Shown one piece after another: positions 41,849-49,453 of a DNA stretch of 52,591 nt (positions are counted from its first letter, which is position 1; every line of letters starts with the position of its first letter). Source of the stretch: an uncultured Ectothiorhodospiraceae bacterium (GTDB lineage: Bacteria; Pseudomonadota; Gammaproteobacteria; UBA9214); assembly GCA_947258515.1 (NCBI GenBank), contig CAMYIO010000040.1, positions 1 through 52,591 of the forward strand, given 5' to 3'. The notes beneath the pieces are model-generated. The model saw only the letters and a program-made list of their open reading frames with translations. It made no database searches and had not been told where the DNA came from. The translations under genes and the position numbers were made by a program.

Positions 41849-44731
41849 TTAACCGGCGCGGGTCGGTTGTGCGATTGCGTCGGCCGACGGGTCGTGGTGG
41901 CTGAAGCTGGCCAGCACATTGTTGGGGCGGCCCAGGTAATTTCCCTGTGCCAGGTCAACGCCCATTTCAGTGAGTAACAGCAGCGTTTCCTCGTTCTCCA
42001 CGCATTCAGCAACAGTGCGCTTGCCGAGTGCATGCGCGACCTGGTTCATGGATTCAACCATGGCCTGGTCAACCGTACTGTGTGCCATGCCTTTTACAAA
42101 GGCGCCGTCGATTTTCAGTTTGTCGACCGGCAGGTGTTTCAGGTAGGCAAAGGATGAGAAGCCGGAGCCGAAGTCATCCAGCGCAAACTGGCAGCCGATG
42201 TCCTTCAGGGCACTGATGAATTCCTCGGCGGCGGCGAGGTTGGCAATCGCCGCGGTCTCGGTGATTTCAAAGGTTACCCAGGTCGGGTCGAGGGCGGTGC
42301 TGTCCAGCAACTCCTGTATCAGGGGCAGCAGGGCGGCGTCTTCAAATGCCTTGCCTGACAGGTTGATGGAGAAGCTGGCGCGATGGCCGCTTTCATGCAG
42401 GCTGGCCAGCTGCCTGATTGCACGTCCGACGATCCAGCGGTCGACACTGTGAATGAGACCGAAGCGTTCCGCCGCCGGCATGAAGCCCCCTGGCAGGATG
42501 ATCTGGCCATCATCGCAGATCATGCGTACCAGTACCTCGTAGTCCTTGATCGCCCCGCTGGCGGTGCAAACGATCGGCTGGTAAACCAGCTGGAACTTGT
42601 CGTGTTCCAGCATATCGCGTACCTGCGATGCCCAGTTCATATCGGCCGCCATGTCGGCCTTGCCGAGATCTGCCGGGTCATACAGCGTGGCGCGATTGCG
42701 TCCCTGCTGCTTGGCCATGTTGCAGGCCATGTCGGCATGTGACAGCAACTCCGCGGCAGAACTGACGGAATCATCGATCATCACGGCACCGATGCTGCAG
42801 CTGATGGTGAAGGACTTGTCGTCCTCGGTGAAGCGGTACTCGTCACACAGGCAGCGAAAGTTGTCTGCTGCCCGCAGGACATCCTGCTTGTCAATGTTGT
42901 AGAGCAGCAGCGTGAATTCATCACCACCAAAGCGTGCCAGCAGGTCACCCTCACGCACATGGGATACCAGCAGGGCGGCGACATCGACCAGCAGGCGGTC
43001 ACCGGCCGCATGGCCAAGCGTGTCATTGATGTATTTAAACTGGTCAAGATCGATATAAAACAGTGCACAGTCAGAGCCATTGCGTGCCACACGTGCCACG
43101 GTACGTTCCAGCTCTTCCTGGAAATAGTGGCGGTTGAACATGCCGGTAAGCGGGTCATGTTCGGCGTGGTATGAGAGCTGGTGCTGAAAGGCCTTTTGTT
43201 CCGTGATGTCACGCGCGGTGCCGCTGATGCGAATGACATGCCCGCTGGCATCCTTGTGTGAGCGGGCGCTGAAACTGAGGAAGTGCGGCTTGCTGTCGCG
43301 GTCAAGATGCACCGTCTCAAACTGCACCGTGTCCTCACCCTGAATGAGTTGCAGTATGGCTTGCTGGTCAATGGGCGGATGATCGGGTGAGCGGTATTCA
43401 TGCAGCTGGTGATGCAGCATGGCATCTGCAGGGTAGCCGTAGATACCCTCGCAGGCCTTGTTTAAATAGGTCAGACGGCCCTCGGTATCCAGCGTCCACA
43501 CCATGTCGTGTGCCGTTTCCACCAGGTCGCGGTAGCGGCATTCGGCATCGCGCAGCCGGTCCTCCATGGCCTTGCGCTGGGTGATGTCGGCGACCAGGAT
43601 GGTGAACAGGCATTCACCGCTGATTTTCATGGCACTGACACGTACCGACATGTGCATGGGCGTGCCGTTGCGATGGTAGCCGATGATTTCACGCTCGGAT
43701 TCGGTGGTGTGACACTTGCCGTTGGCATCCAGCAGTGTCGGTAACAACAGCTTCAGCGGGCGCTCGCGAATTTCCGCCGCAAGGTAGCCGAAGAGTTTTT
43801 CAGCCGCCGGATTGAAGGTATCCACCAGGCCCTTGCGGTTGACGACGATGATGCCTTCCGCGGCGGTTTCAACGACCGCGCGCATGTGTGATTCCTGTTC
43901 GCCAAGACGCCGGAACAGTTTGCTCAGTGTTTGCGTCATGAGTCCGATTTCGTCGGTTGATTGTGGCTGCAACCGTGCCAGTTCGGCGTGCAGCGAGGCG
44001 CCGCTGCGCATGATCAGTTCCTGCATCGGTTCCAGTGACTGTGCGACGCTGCGTACGGAAAACAGCGTAATAATGCCCGTGATACACACCAGTGTCAGCC
44101 AGATGGCCATGTGCCCGGCAGACAGGTTGCCCGTTTGTTGCCAGTAATAATTCATCAGCACGGTATAGGATAGCAGCGGTACAAAACCACCCAGCAGCAT
44201 GATCTTGGATTTCAGGCTGACCTGGATGCTATGCAGGCTCAGGTGACCGGCGAGTTTGCCAATCTGGTCGAGTCCCAGCTGGTAGCCGGGCAGACCGACC
44301 AGCGCCACCACCGACAATTGCAGCAGTATCAGCTGCAGGAAGGTTCCCGCTTCGCTGGCGACGGGCTTTTCGATGGCGATAAACAACAGTGACGGGATGG
44401 CCAGGGCATAAAAGAGGAAGAAGCACCAGTAGTCGCGGCCGAAGCGCGCCAGCCGCCGCTGTTGCTGGTCCGGCAGGTTGCCGGTTAGCGCATGGCCGTC
44501 TTTATTTTTGGATATCGGGCTGAAATATCTGGAAAAATGGAGATAAGCCCAGCTGGCCATGATGGCCACAAAGGCGGCCAGCAAGACGATGGTTCGATCG
44601 GATTTCAGCTCCGCGGGGGTGATCAGGCCAAACAGCAATGCGCATACCAGGCCGGCCAGTGGAGCGAGCAATAAACCAATGATAATCAGGGAGATGAATC
44701 GCGCACGAATGCCTTTGATTTCGACTAACAT
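41849..44731 (-). CDS. Membrane PAS-GGDEF-EAL cyclic-di-GMP protein
   Basis: A 960-residue signalling protein. Residues 1-240 hold about six transmembrane helices and a HAMP-like stretch (SLEPMQELIMRSGASLHAEL). Two PAS domains follow (EGIIVVNRKGLVDTFNPAAE near 290 and DMVWTLDTEGRLTYLNKACE near 415). The GGDEF domain has an intact RFGGDEF site near residue 602 and the I-site region before it. The C-terminal EAL domain reads YEVLVRM where E-x-L is expected, with D-D-F-G-S-G-F-S and KLKIDGAFVKGM present, so it may hydrolyse cyclic-di-GMP. It is not part of the lipid operon and converges on the hydroxylase gene with a 24-bp gap. Confidence 0.93.
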   Translation of the reverse strand: MLVEIKGIRARFISLIIIGLLLAPLAGLVCALLFGLITPAELKSDRTIVLLAAFVAIMASWAYLHFSRYFSPISKNKDGHALTGNLPDQQQRRLARFGRDYWCFFLFYALAIPSLLFIAIEKPVASEAGTFLQLILLQLSVVALVGLPGYQLGLDQIGKLAGHLSLHSIQVSLKSKIMLLGGFVPLLSYTVLMNYYWQQTGNLSAGHMAIWLTLVCITGIITLFSVRSVAQSLEPMQELIMRSGASLHAELARLQPQSTDEIGLMTQTLSKLFRRLGEQESHMRAVVETAAEGIIVVNRKGLVDTFNPAAEKLFGYLAAEIRERPLKLLLPTLLDANGKCHTTESEREIIGYHRNGTPMHMSVRVSAMKISGECLFTILVADITQRKAMEDRLRDAECRYRDLVETAHDMVWTLDTEGRLTYLNKACEGIYGYPADAMLHHQLHEYRSPDHPPIDQQAILQLIQGEDTVQFETVHLDRDSKPHFLSFSARSHKDASGHVIRISGTARDITEQKAFQHQLSYHAEHDPLTGMFNRHYFQEELERTVARVARNGSDCALFYIDLDQFKYINDTLGHAAGDRLLVDVAALLVSHVREGDLLARFGGDEFTLLLYNIDKQDVLRAADNFRCLCDEYRFTEDDKSFTISCSIGAVMIDDSVSSAAELLSHADMACNMAKQQGRNRATLYDPADLGKADMAADMNWASQVRDMLEHDKFQLVYQPIVCTASGAIKDYEVLVRMICDDGQIILPGGFMPAAERFGLIHSVDRWIVGRAIRQLASLHESGHRASFSINLSGKAFEDAALLPLIQELLDSTALDPTWVTFEITETAAIANLAAAEEFISALKDIGCQFALDDFGSGFSSFAYLKHLPVDKLKIDGAFVKGMAHSTVDQAMVESMNQVAHALGKRTVAECVENEETLLLLTEMGVDLAQGNYLGRPNNVLASFSHHDPSADAIAQPTRAG

Positions 44732-45002
44732 GTTACCGCCCCGGACTCCCCTTGATCATGTAAGCCATATTCTGCCCGTCGGGTTGCATGAATGTTCGGA
44801 TTAAATATTATTTTATAATTTAGTACGCTAGACCTGATACCGAATGCGTTCGCTGAATACTATGTCATAACATTGCGTAATATCAAGGCTACTCGCGGAT
44901 TAATCGCAGTCGGGTAATTGACGCATGAAAGTGACGATCACCAGCGTTTTCCCTGCATCCACAGTACAATGCCCGGCTGATGAATTGACCACAGGTGCTG
45001 TT
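44732..45002. other. Divergent spacer between the GGDEF-EAL gene and dctP
   Basis: 271 bp, AT-rich around 44800-44880 (a run of A/T around TATTATTTTATAATTTAG). It should hold promoters for both genes, but no well-spaced -35/-10 pair could be fixed by eye. The frame of dctP is open here from 44925, but the codons before 45003 do not look like a signal peptide. Confidence 0.45.
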
Positions 45003-46112
45003 ATGAAACGACGACATTTTCTGGGCACAGCCGGGGCGGGCGCCCTGCTGACGGGCGGGCTAATCAGTGGCTGTGGACAGGAGGCGAAACAGGCGGGTGC
45101 CGGGGTTGCGTCGCAGCAGCAGACCTTCAGCTGGAAGATGGTGACCACCTGGCCGAAGAATTTCCCCGGGCTGGGGACGGGTGCCAACAACCTTGCCAGC
45201 CTGATCGAAGCGATGAGCGGTGGCCGCATCACGGTAAAGGTCTACGGTGCCAGAGAACTGGTACCGGCATTTGAAGTCTTTGATGCCGTCTCCAGTGGTA
45301 CGGTCGAGATGGGCCATGGCGCGGCCTATTACTGGAAAGGCAAGAGTGAGGCGGCACAATTTTTTGCTGCCGTGCCCTTTGGTATGACCGCGCAGGAAAT
45401 GAATGCCTGGCTGTATTACGGCGGTGGCATGCAACTCTGGGAAGAGGTCTATGCCCCGTTTGGCGTGATACCTGCGGCGGCGGGTAATACCGGCCTGCAG
45501 ATGGGTGGCTGGTTTAACAAGGAGATCAACGGTGTTGAGGATCTGCAGGGATTGAAGATGCGCATCCCGGGGCTCGGCGGCGAAGTCTTGAAGCGAGCCG
45601 GTGGCACACCGGTCAATTTGCCCGGCGGCGAGATTTTTACCTCCCTGCAGTCCGGTACCATCGATGCGACGGAGTGGGTGGGCCCCTATAACGACTTGGC
45701 GTTTGGCCTCTACAAGGCGGCGCAATACTACTATTACCCGGGCTGGCATGAACCGGGCACCACGCTTGAATGCCTGCTCAACAGGCAGGCGTTTGAGGCC
45801 TTGCCTGGGGATTTGCAGAGTATCGTCAGCAACGCCTGCCGCGTGGCAAATGCAGACATGCTGGCGGAATACACGGCGCGCAATAACACGGCACTGCAAA
45901 CATTGGTGAACGAACACCACGTCGATGTCCGTGAATTTCCCAAACCGGTATTGGACAAACTGCGTGTGATCTCGGAACAGGTGGTGGCCGAGATTGCCGC
46001 GCAGGACGCGCTATCGGCGAAGGTGTACGAGTCTTACCTGAACTTCAGGCAGCAGGTGGTTGCCTGGCATGACATCTCGGAGCGCACCTATCTCAATGTG
46101 CGCGGTGGCTGA
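45003..46112 (+). CDS. TRAP transporter substrate-binding protein, Tat-type lipoprotein
   Basis: A 369-residue periplasmic binding protein of the DctP family. The start ATG at 45003 gives MKRRHFLGTAGAGALLTGGL, a twin-arginine signal, ending in the lipobox L-I-S-G-C, so it should be exported folded and anchored by lipid. The mature part shows WKMVTTWPKNFPGLGTGANN, LQGLKMRIPGLGGEVLKRAG (the Arg of the R-I-P segment binds the ligand carboxylate), and GPYNDLAFGLYKAAQYYYYP followed by G-W-H-E-P-G. These features fit the TakP-type clade that binds alpha-keto or other organic acids. The matching permease genes are on the other strand at 46863-48806. Confidence 0.88.
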   Translation: MKRRHFLGTAGAGALLTGGLISGCGQEAKQAGAGVASQQQTFSWKMVTTWPKNFPGLGTGANNLASLIEAMSGGRITVKVYGARELVPAFEVFDAVSSGTVEMGHGAAYYWKGKSEAAQFFAAVPFGMTAQEMNAWLYYGGGMQLWEEVYAPFGVIPAAAGNTGLQMGGWFNKEINGVEDLQGLKMRIPGLGGEVLKRAGGTPVNLPGGEIFTSLQSGTIDATEWVGPYNDLAFGLYKAAQYYYYPGWHEPGTTLECLLNRQAFEALPGDLQSIVSNACRVANADMLAEYTARNNTALQTLVNEHHVDVREFPKPVLDKLRVISEQVVAEIAAQDALSAKVYESYLNFRQQVVAWHDISERTYLNVRGG

Positions 46113-46125
46113 GGTCATTGCTAAC

Positions 46126-46192
46126 CCGTAGGAGCGCATCGCATGCGCGATTTCCGTAAGGCGTTTTTCGCGCATGCGATGCGCTCCTACGG
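46126..46192. repeat. Perfect REP palindrome between convergent dctP and pagL-like genes
   Basis: The arms 46126-46150 and 46168-46192 are exact reverse complements over 25 bases, CCGTAGGAGCGCATCGCATG then CGCGA, with a 17-base loop. It is the best-preserved GTAGGAGC-family unit in the window. Its position between two stop codons suits a bidirectional transcript end. Confidence 0.85.
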
Positions 46193-46214
46193 TATAAATA
46201 TCTTAGGCTGTCAA

Positions 46215-46787
46215 TCAGTCAAAGGCATAGCCCAGCCGCAGCAGGTGCTGGTTCATGCCGTCGTTCGGCTTTTTGATATCGAGATTGGAGAGGTACTGGT
46301 AGCGATAGGACAGTTCGTACTGGCCGCGCGCACCGAAGCCAATACCGAAGCCGACCGTGGTGCCGATTTGCAGCGCCGTGGAATAGGCCTGGTCAGTGAG
46401 CCGCGTTTCCGACAACAGGTGCGGGCCAATACCGGCCTCGGCAAACGGGGAAACACCGCTGGACAGACTGGCATCGCGCTGCCAGCGAAACACCGGAATC
46501 AGGCTGATGTCGAACAGGTCACCGTTTTCGCCGCTGTCGGCATTGGCATTCAGATAGGCCAGTCCCGCATCCCAGTAACCGCCAACATACCAGGCGCCAC
46601 CATTAAACCAGGTGCGGTTCCATTTATGCTGCATGCTGAGCTGGAAGATGTCGGCATCATTGGTATTCGATTCCTTGCCGTAACCAAGGGTCACTGTATC
46701 GATCCAGTGGTCAGCGTTTGCACACCATGCCGTCAACGGTGACAGTAGCAGTGTGATGGCAAGCATGAAGCGTGGTGTTGAGAACAT
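46215..46787 (-). CDS. PagL-like acyloxyacyl hydrolase family barrel, catalytic residues doubtful
   Basis: A 190-residue outer-membrane beta-barrel with an N-terminal signal peptide (MFSTPRFMLAITLLLSPLTA) cut near W-C-A-N-A. The C-terminal strands YELSYRYQYLSNLDIKKPND and LLRLGYAFD match the PagL/acyloxyacyl hydrolase family, which removes the 3-linked acyl chain from lipid A. The family's catalytic motif is His-x-Ser followed by a Glu; here the corresponding stretch reads Q-Y-L-S-N, with Tyr where His is expected, and no clear Glu in G-M-N-Q-H. It may be inactive or use other residues. It interrupts the TRAP transporter genes. Confidence 0.78.
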   Translation of the reverse strand: MFSTPRFMLAITLLLSPLTAWCANADHWIDTVTLGYGKESNTNDADIFQLSMQHKWNRTWFNGGAWYVGGYWDAGLAYLNANADSGENGDLFDISLIPVFRWQRDASLSSGVSPFAEAGIGPHLLSETRLTDQAYSTALQIGTTVGFGIGFGARGQYELSYRYQYLSNLDIKKPNDGMNQHLLRLGYAFD

Positions 46788-46862
46788 CTGCAGATCCTCG
46801 AGTAATGCCTTGTCTGCGTGATTCTCGCATGAAGGCGCCGAGGCTGCAAAACTGCCTGCTGT

Positions 46863-48251
46863 TCAGTTACGGTAGATGAGGTCCGGCAGCCAGGTGGCGA
46901 TCGCCGGCCAGACAGCAAGCATCGTCAGCATTAAGAGTTGCAGGGCGATGAAAGGCGCCACGCCGGCGTAGATTTGCCGGGTACTGACCTCGGCGGGGGC
47001 GACGCCGCGCAGGTAAAACAGCGCAAATCCAAACGGCGGGGTCAGAAACGAGGTCTGCAGGTTTATTGCAATCATAATGCCGAGCCAAACCGGGTCTACC
47101 CCCATGGCCAGTAGCACCGGGCCGACGATGGGGACAACGACAAAGGTGATTTCTATAAAGTCGAGCACGAAGCCCAGCAGGAACATCAATAGCATCGTTG
47201 CCAGCAGGGCGCCGAACAGGCCGCCCGGCAGGCTGTTGAGCAGGCCGGCGACCACTTCATCACCGCCAAAGCCGCGGAATACCAGTGAAAAAAGCGATGC
47301 GCCGATCAGGATCATAAACACCATGCAGCTGATGCGCGTGGTACTGCGCATGACTTCCTGCATGATGGTCAGTGTGCACTGGCGCTGCGACACTGCCAGC
47401 AGTATCGCGCCGATAGCACCCACGGAGGCGGCCTCGGTGGGGGTGGCAATGCCTGCCAGGATGGAGCCGAGCACGGCAACGATCAGCAGCAGGGGTGGCA
47501 GCAGGCTGTAGACGACGCGCTGCAACAGGTTGCCACGATCAGTGTTTGCTGTGCTGTCGTCGTTGATCGCCGGCATCGCATCGGGTCGTCTCCAGGCGAT
47601 AAATCCCAGGTACAGCAGGTAAAACGTCACCAGCATCAGGCCGGGGATCAGGGCGCCGCTGAACAGGTCGCCGACGGAGACGGTTTCCGGTGAGTAGATG
47701 CCCATGTCCAGTTGCGCCTGCTGATAGGCGGATGACAGTACATCGCCGAGCAACACCAGCACTATGGAGGGCGGGATAATCTGGCCAAGGGTGCCGGAGG
47801 CGCAGATGACACCGCTGGCAATACGCGGGTCATAACCGCGCCGCAACATGGTGGGCAGCGACAGCAGGCCCATGGTAACCACGGTGGCACCGACAATACC
47901 GGTACTGGCAGCCAGCAGCATGCCGACCAGGGTCACCGAGTAGCCGAGTCCGCCGCGCAGCCGGCCGAACAGTTCAGTCATGGTGTCGAGCAGGTTTTCA
48001 GCCACCCGCGAACGTTCCAGCATGACGCCCATGAAGACGAACAGCGGTACGGCAATCAGGGTGACGTTGGTCATGATGCCATACAGGCGGTTCGGCAGTG
48101 CTTCCAGGAAGGCCGCGTCAAAACTGCCGCCGAGCTGGCCAAGCCAGGCGAATACCAGTGCCGTACCGGCCAGTGAAAAAGCCACCGGGTAGCCGGCCAT
48201 CAGCACCATGCAGACGACAACAAACAGCAGTAGCGGGATCAGGTCTGCCAC
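46863..48251 (-). CDS. TRAP transporter large permease (DctM-type)
   Basis: A 462-residue inner-membrane protein with about 12 predicted helices. Typical segments are MADLIPLLLFVVVCMVLMAG, IVGATVVTMGLLSLPTMLRR, CASGTLGQIIPPSIVLVLLG and FIEITFVVVPIVGPVLLAMG. It forms the translocation pathway and uses sodium or proton gradients to take up substrate delivered by the binding protein. It follows the small permease gene by 3 bp on the same strand. The cognate binding protein gene is convergent at 45003-46112. Confidence 0.95.
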   Translation of the reverse strand: MADLIPLLLFVVVCMVLMAGYPVAFSLAGTALVFAWLGQLGGSFDAAFLEALPNRLYGIMTNVTLIAVPLFVFMGVMLERSRVAENLLDTMTELFGRLRGGLGYSVTLVGMLLAASTGIVGATVVTMGLLSLPTMLRRGYDPRIASGVICASGTLGQIIPPSIVLVLLGDVLSSAYQQAQLDMGIYSPETVSVGDLFSGALIPGLMLVTFYLLYLGFIAWRRPDAMPAINDDSTANTDRGNLLQRVVYSLLPPLLLIVAVLGSILAGIATPTEAASVGAIGAILLAVSQRQCTLTIMQEVMRSTTRISCMVFMILIGASLFSLVFRGFGGDEVVAGLLNSLPGGLFGALLATMLLMFLLGFVLDFIEITFVVVPIVGPVLLAMGVDPVWLGIMIAINLQTSFLTPPFGFALFYLRGVAPAEVSTRQIYAGVAPFIALQLLMLTMLAVWPAIATWLPDLIYRN

Positions 48252-48254
48252 GTC

Positions 48255-48806
48255 CTACAACTCCCGGTCGAGGCCGCTGTCCTGCTGTTGCGGTGGCGGC
48301 CAGCCCGCAATCACCAGCAGGTTGCGGATCAGCAGTGAACAGCCCTGCAGCAGTAACAGGACGGCCATCACCGGTATGGCGCTTTTCAGCAAGTACACGC
48401 CATCCAGTCCACCGGCTTCGCGCGAGCCTTCCTGTATCGCCCAGGCAGCAGTGACGTAACCCATGCTGGTATAGAGCATGAACAGGCACACGGGGAACAA
48501 CAGCAGCAGGGTGCCAAGCAGGTCAACCCAGGCACGTGCGCGTGGCGCCAGTTTTTGATAAATGATGTCGACGCGCACATGGCCGTCGTGCTTCAGCGTA
48601 TAGGCCGCTCCCAGCATGAACACCGTGGCATGCAGGTAAGATACCGATTCCTGCAGGGCAATGGAGCCGCTGTTGAACAGGTAACGCAACATGACAATGG
48701 TTGCGGTCGTCAGCACCATTGCCAGGGTCAGCCAGGCAATGACGCGACCGGTTGTCTCCGCAAGACGATCAAGCGCGTCCGCGATGACTTGCAGCTGTGC
48801 GTACAT
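48255..48806 (-). CDS. TRAP transporter small permease (DctQ-type)
   Basis: A 183-residue protein with four predicted helices. It begins with a leader MYAQLQVIADALDRLAETTG and carries the WLTLAMVLTTATIVMLRYLF and ALQESVSYLHATVFMLGAAY helices typical of DctQ, with HDGHVRVDIIYQKL between helices. It partners the large permease encoded 3 bp downstream. The sequence upstream, at 48832-48964, contains a tandem duplication that may overlap its promoter. Confidence 0.92.
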   Translation of the reverse strand: MYAQLQVIADALDRLAETTGRVIAWLTLAMVLTTATIVMLRYLFNSGSIALQESVSYLHATVFMLGAAYTLKHDGHVRVDIIYQKLAPRARAWVDLLGTLLLLFPVCLFMLYTSMGYVTAAWAIQEGSREAGGLDGVYLLKSAIPVMAVLLLLQGCSLLIRNLLVIAGWPPPQQQDSGLDREL

Positions 48807-48831
48807 ACTCAGGGGTTCCGATTTGGGCTAG

Positions 48832-48964
48832 GCTAGCCTGATGTGGGATATATTGTCGTCATTCGCGCCCGGTGACAGCCGGGTCCGGGCTGGCTCCTAG
48901 GCTAGCCTGATGTGGGATATATGGTCGTTATTCATGCCCGATGACAGCCGGGTCCGGGCTGGTA
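48832..48964. repeat. Two-copy 69-bp tandem duplication
   Basis: Two units starting GCTAGCCTGATGTGGGATAT lie at 48832-48900 and 48901-48964, with a few differences (ATTGTCGTCATTCGC against ATGGTCGTTATTCAT). Each ends in a GACAGCCGGGTCCGGGCTGG segment that can form a small hairpin. The copies lie between dctQ and the DUF2782-like gene and may contain regulatory sites or a transcript end. Confidence 0.85.
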
Positions 48965-48967
48965 TGT

Positions 48968-49336
48968 CTACCAACGGTGGATCATCCAGTTGGGCACCAC
49001 CGGCGCGGGCTCGAGTGGCAGCCTGCTGGACTCCAGTGAACCGTTACCGTCACGGTCAAACAGGTAGTAGGGCGGGCCGAAGCGTGGCTCAACCCTGACC
49101 ATGTAAAGGCGACCATTGATGCGGTATTCGTGAAGGACTGCATCGTTGCGCTTGATGATCTTCACCTCGGGTTCCAGACCCTCATCCTCCAGTCCTGTCG
49201 GTGGTGGCGGTGTGTATTGAGGCGACGGAGGTGGCGGTACCTCGGGGAGCGGTTGCAGGTCTGCGGGCTGTGTCTGCTGGGCGGCCAGCAGGGTCAACGG
49301 GTTGGCGAGTAACATTACAAGCAGGTATTTAATCAT
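48968..49336 (-). CDS. DUF2782-like periplasmic protein next to polA
   Basis: A 122-residue exported protein. The start ATG at 49336 gives MIKYLLVMLLANPLTLLAAQ, a signal peptide. A proline-rich linker (LPEVPPPPSPQYTPPPP) follows. The conserved end reads VKIIKRNDAVLHEYRINGRL and MVRVEPRFGPPYYLFDRDGN, as in DUF2782 proteins, which are commonly next to polA in gammaproteobacteria. The function is unknown. The frame runs upstream to 49369, but the extra residues do not look like a signal. Confidence 0.82.
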   Translation of the reverse strand: MIKYLLVMLLANPLTLLAAQQTQPADLQPLPEVPPPPSPQYTPPPPTGLEDEGLEPEVKIIKRNDAVLHEYRINGRLYMVRVEPRFGPPYYLFDRDGNGSLESSRLPLEPAPVVPNWMIHRW

Positions 49337-49453
49337 TTTTATGGGTCCTGTGGCTGCGGCTGTTGTCAAGTGTGGCAGTGCCTGAGGCCGTGCTTGCTAA
49401 TAATGGTAACATGACGGCCTCCGCCACCCTGTGGTTCAAGCATAAAGTGAATC

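Noticed and set aside
45060-45920. 286-codon open frame antisense to dctP
   Set aside because: Fully overlaps a clear TRAP binding protein gene and shows no recognisable protein pattern.
46143-46742. 199-codon plus-strand frame opposite the pagL-like gene
   Set aside because: Begins inside a REP palindrome and mirrors the barrel gene; it lacks any signal or motif of its own.
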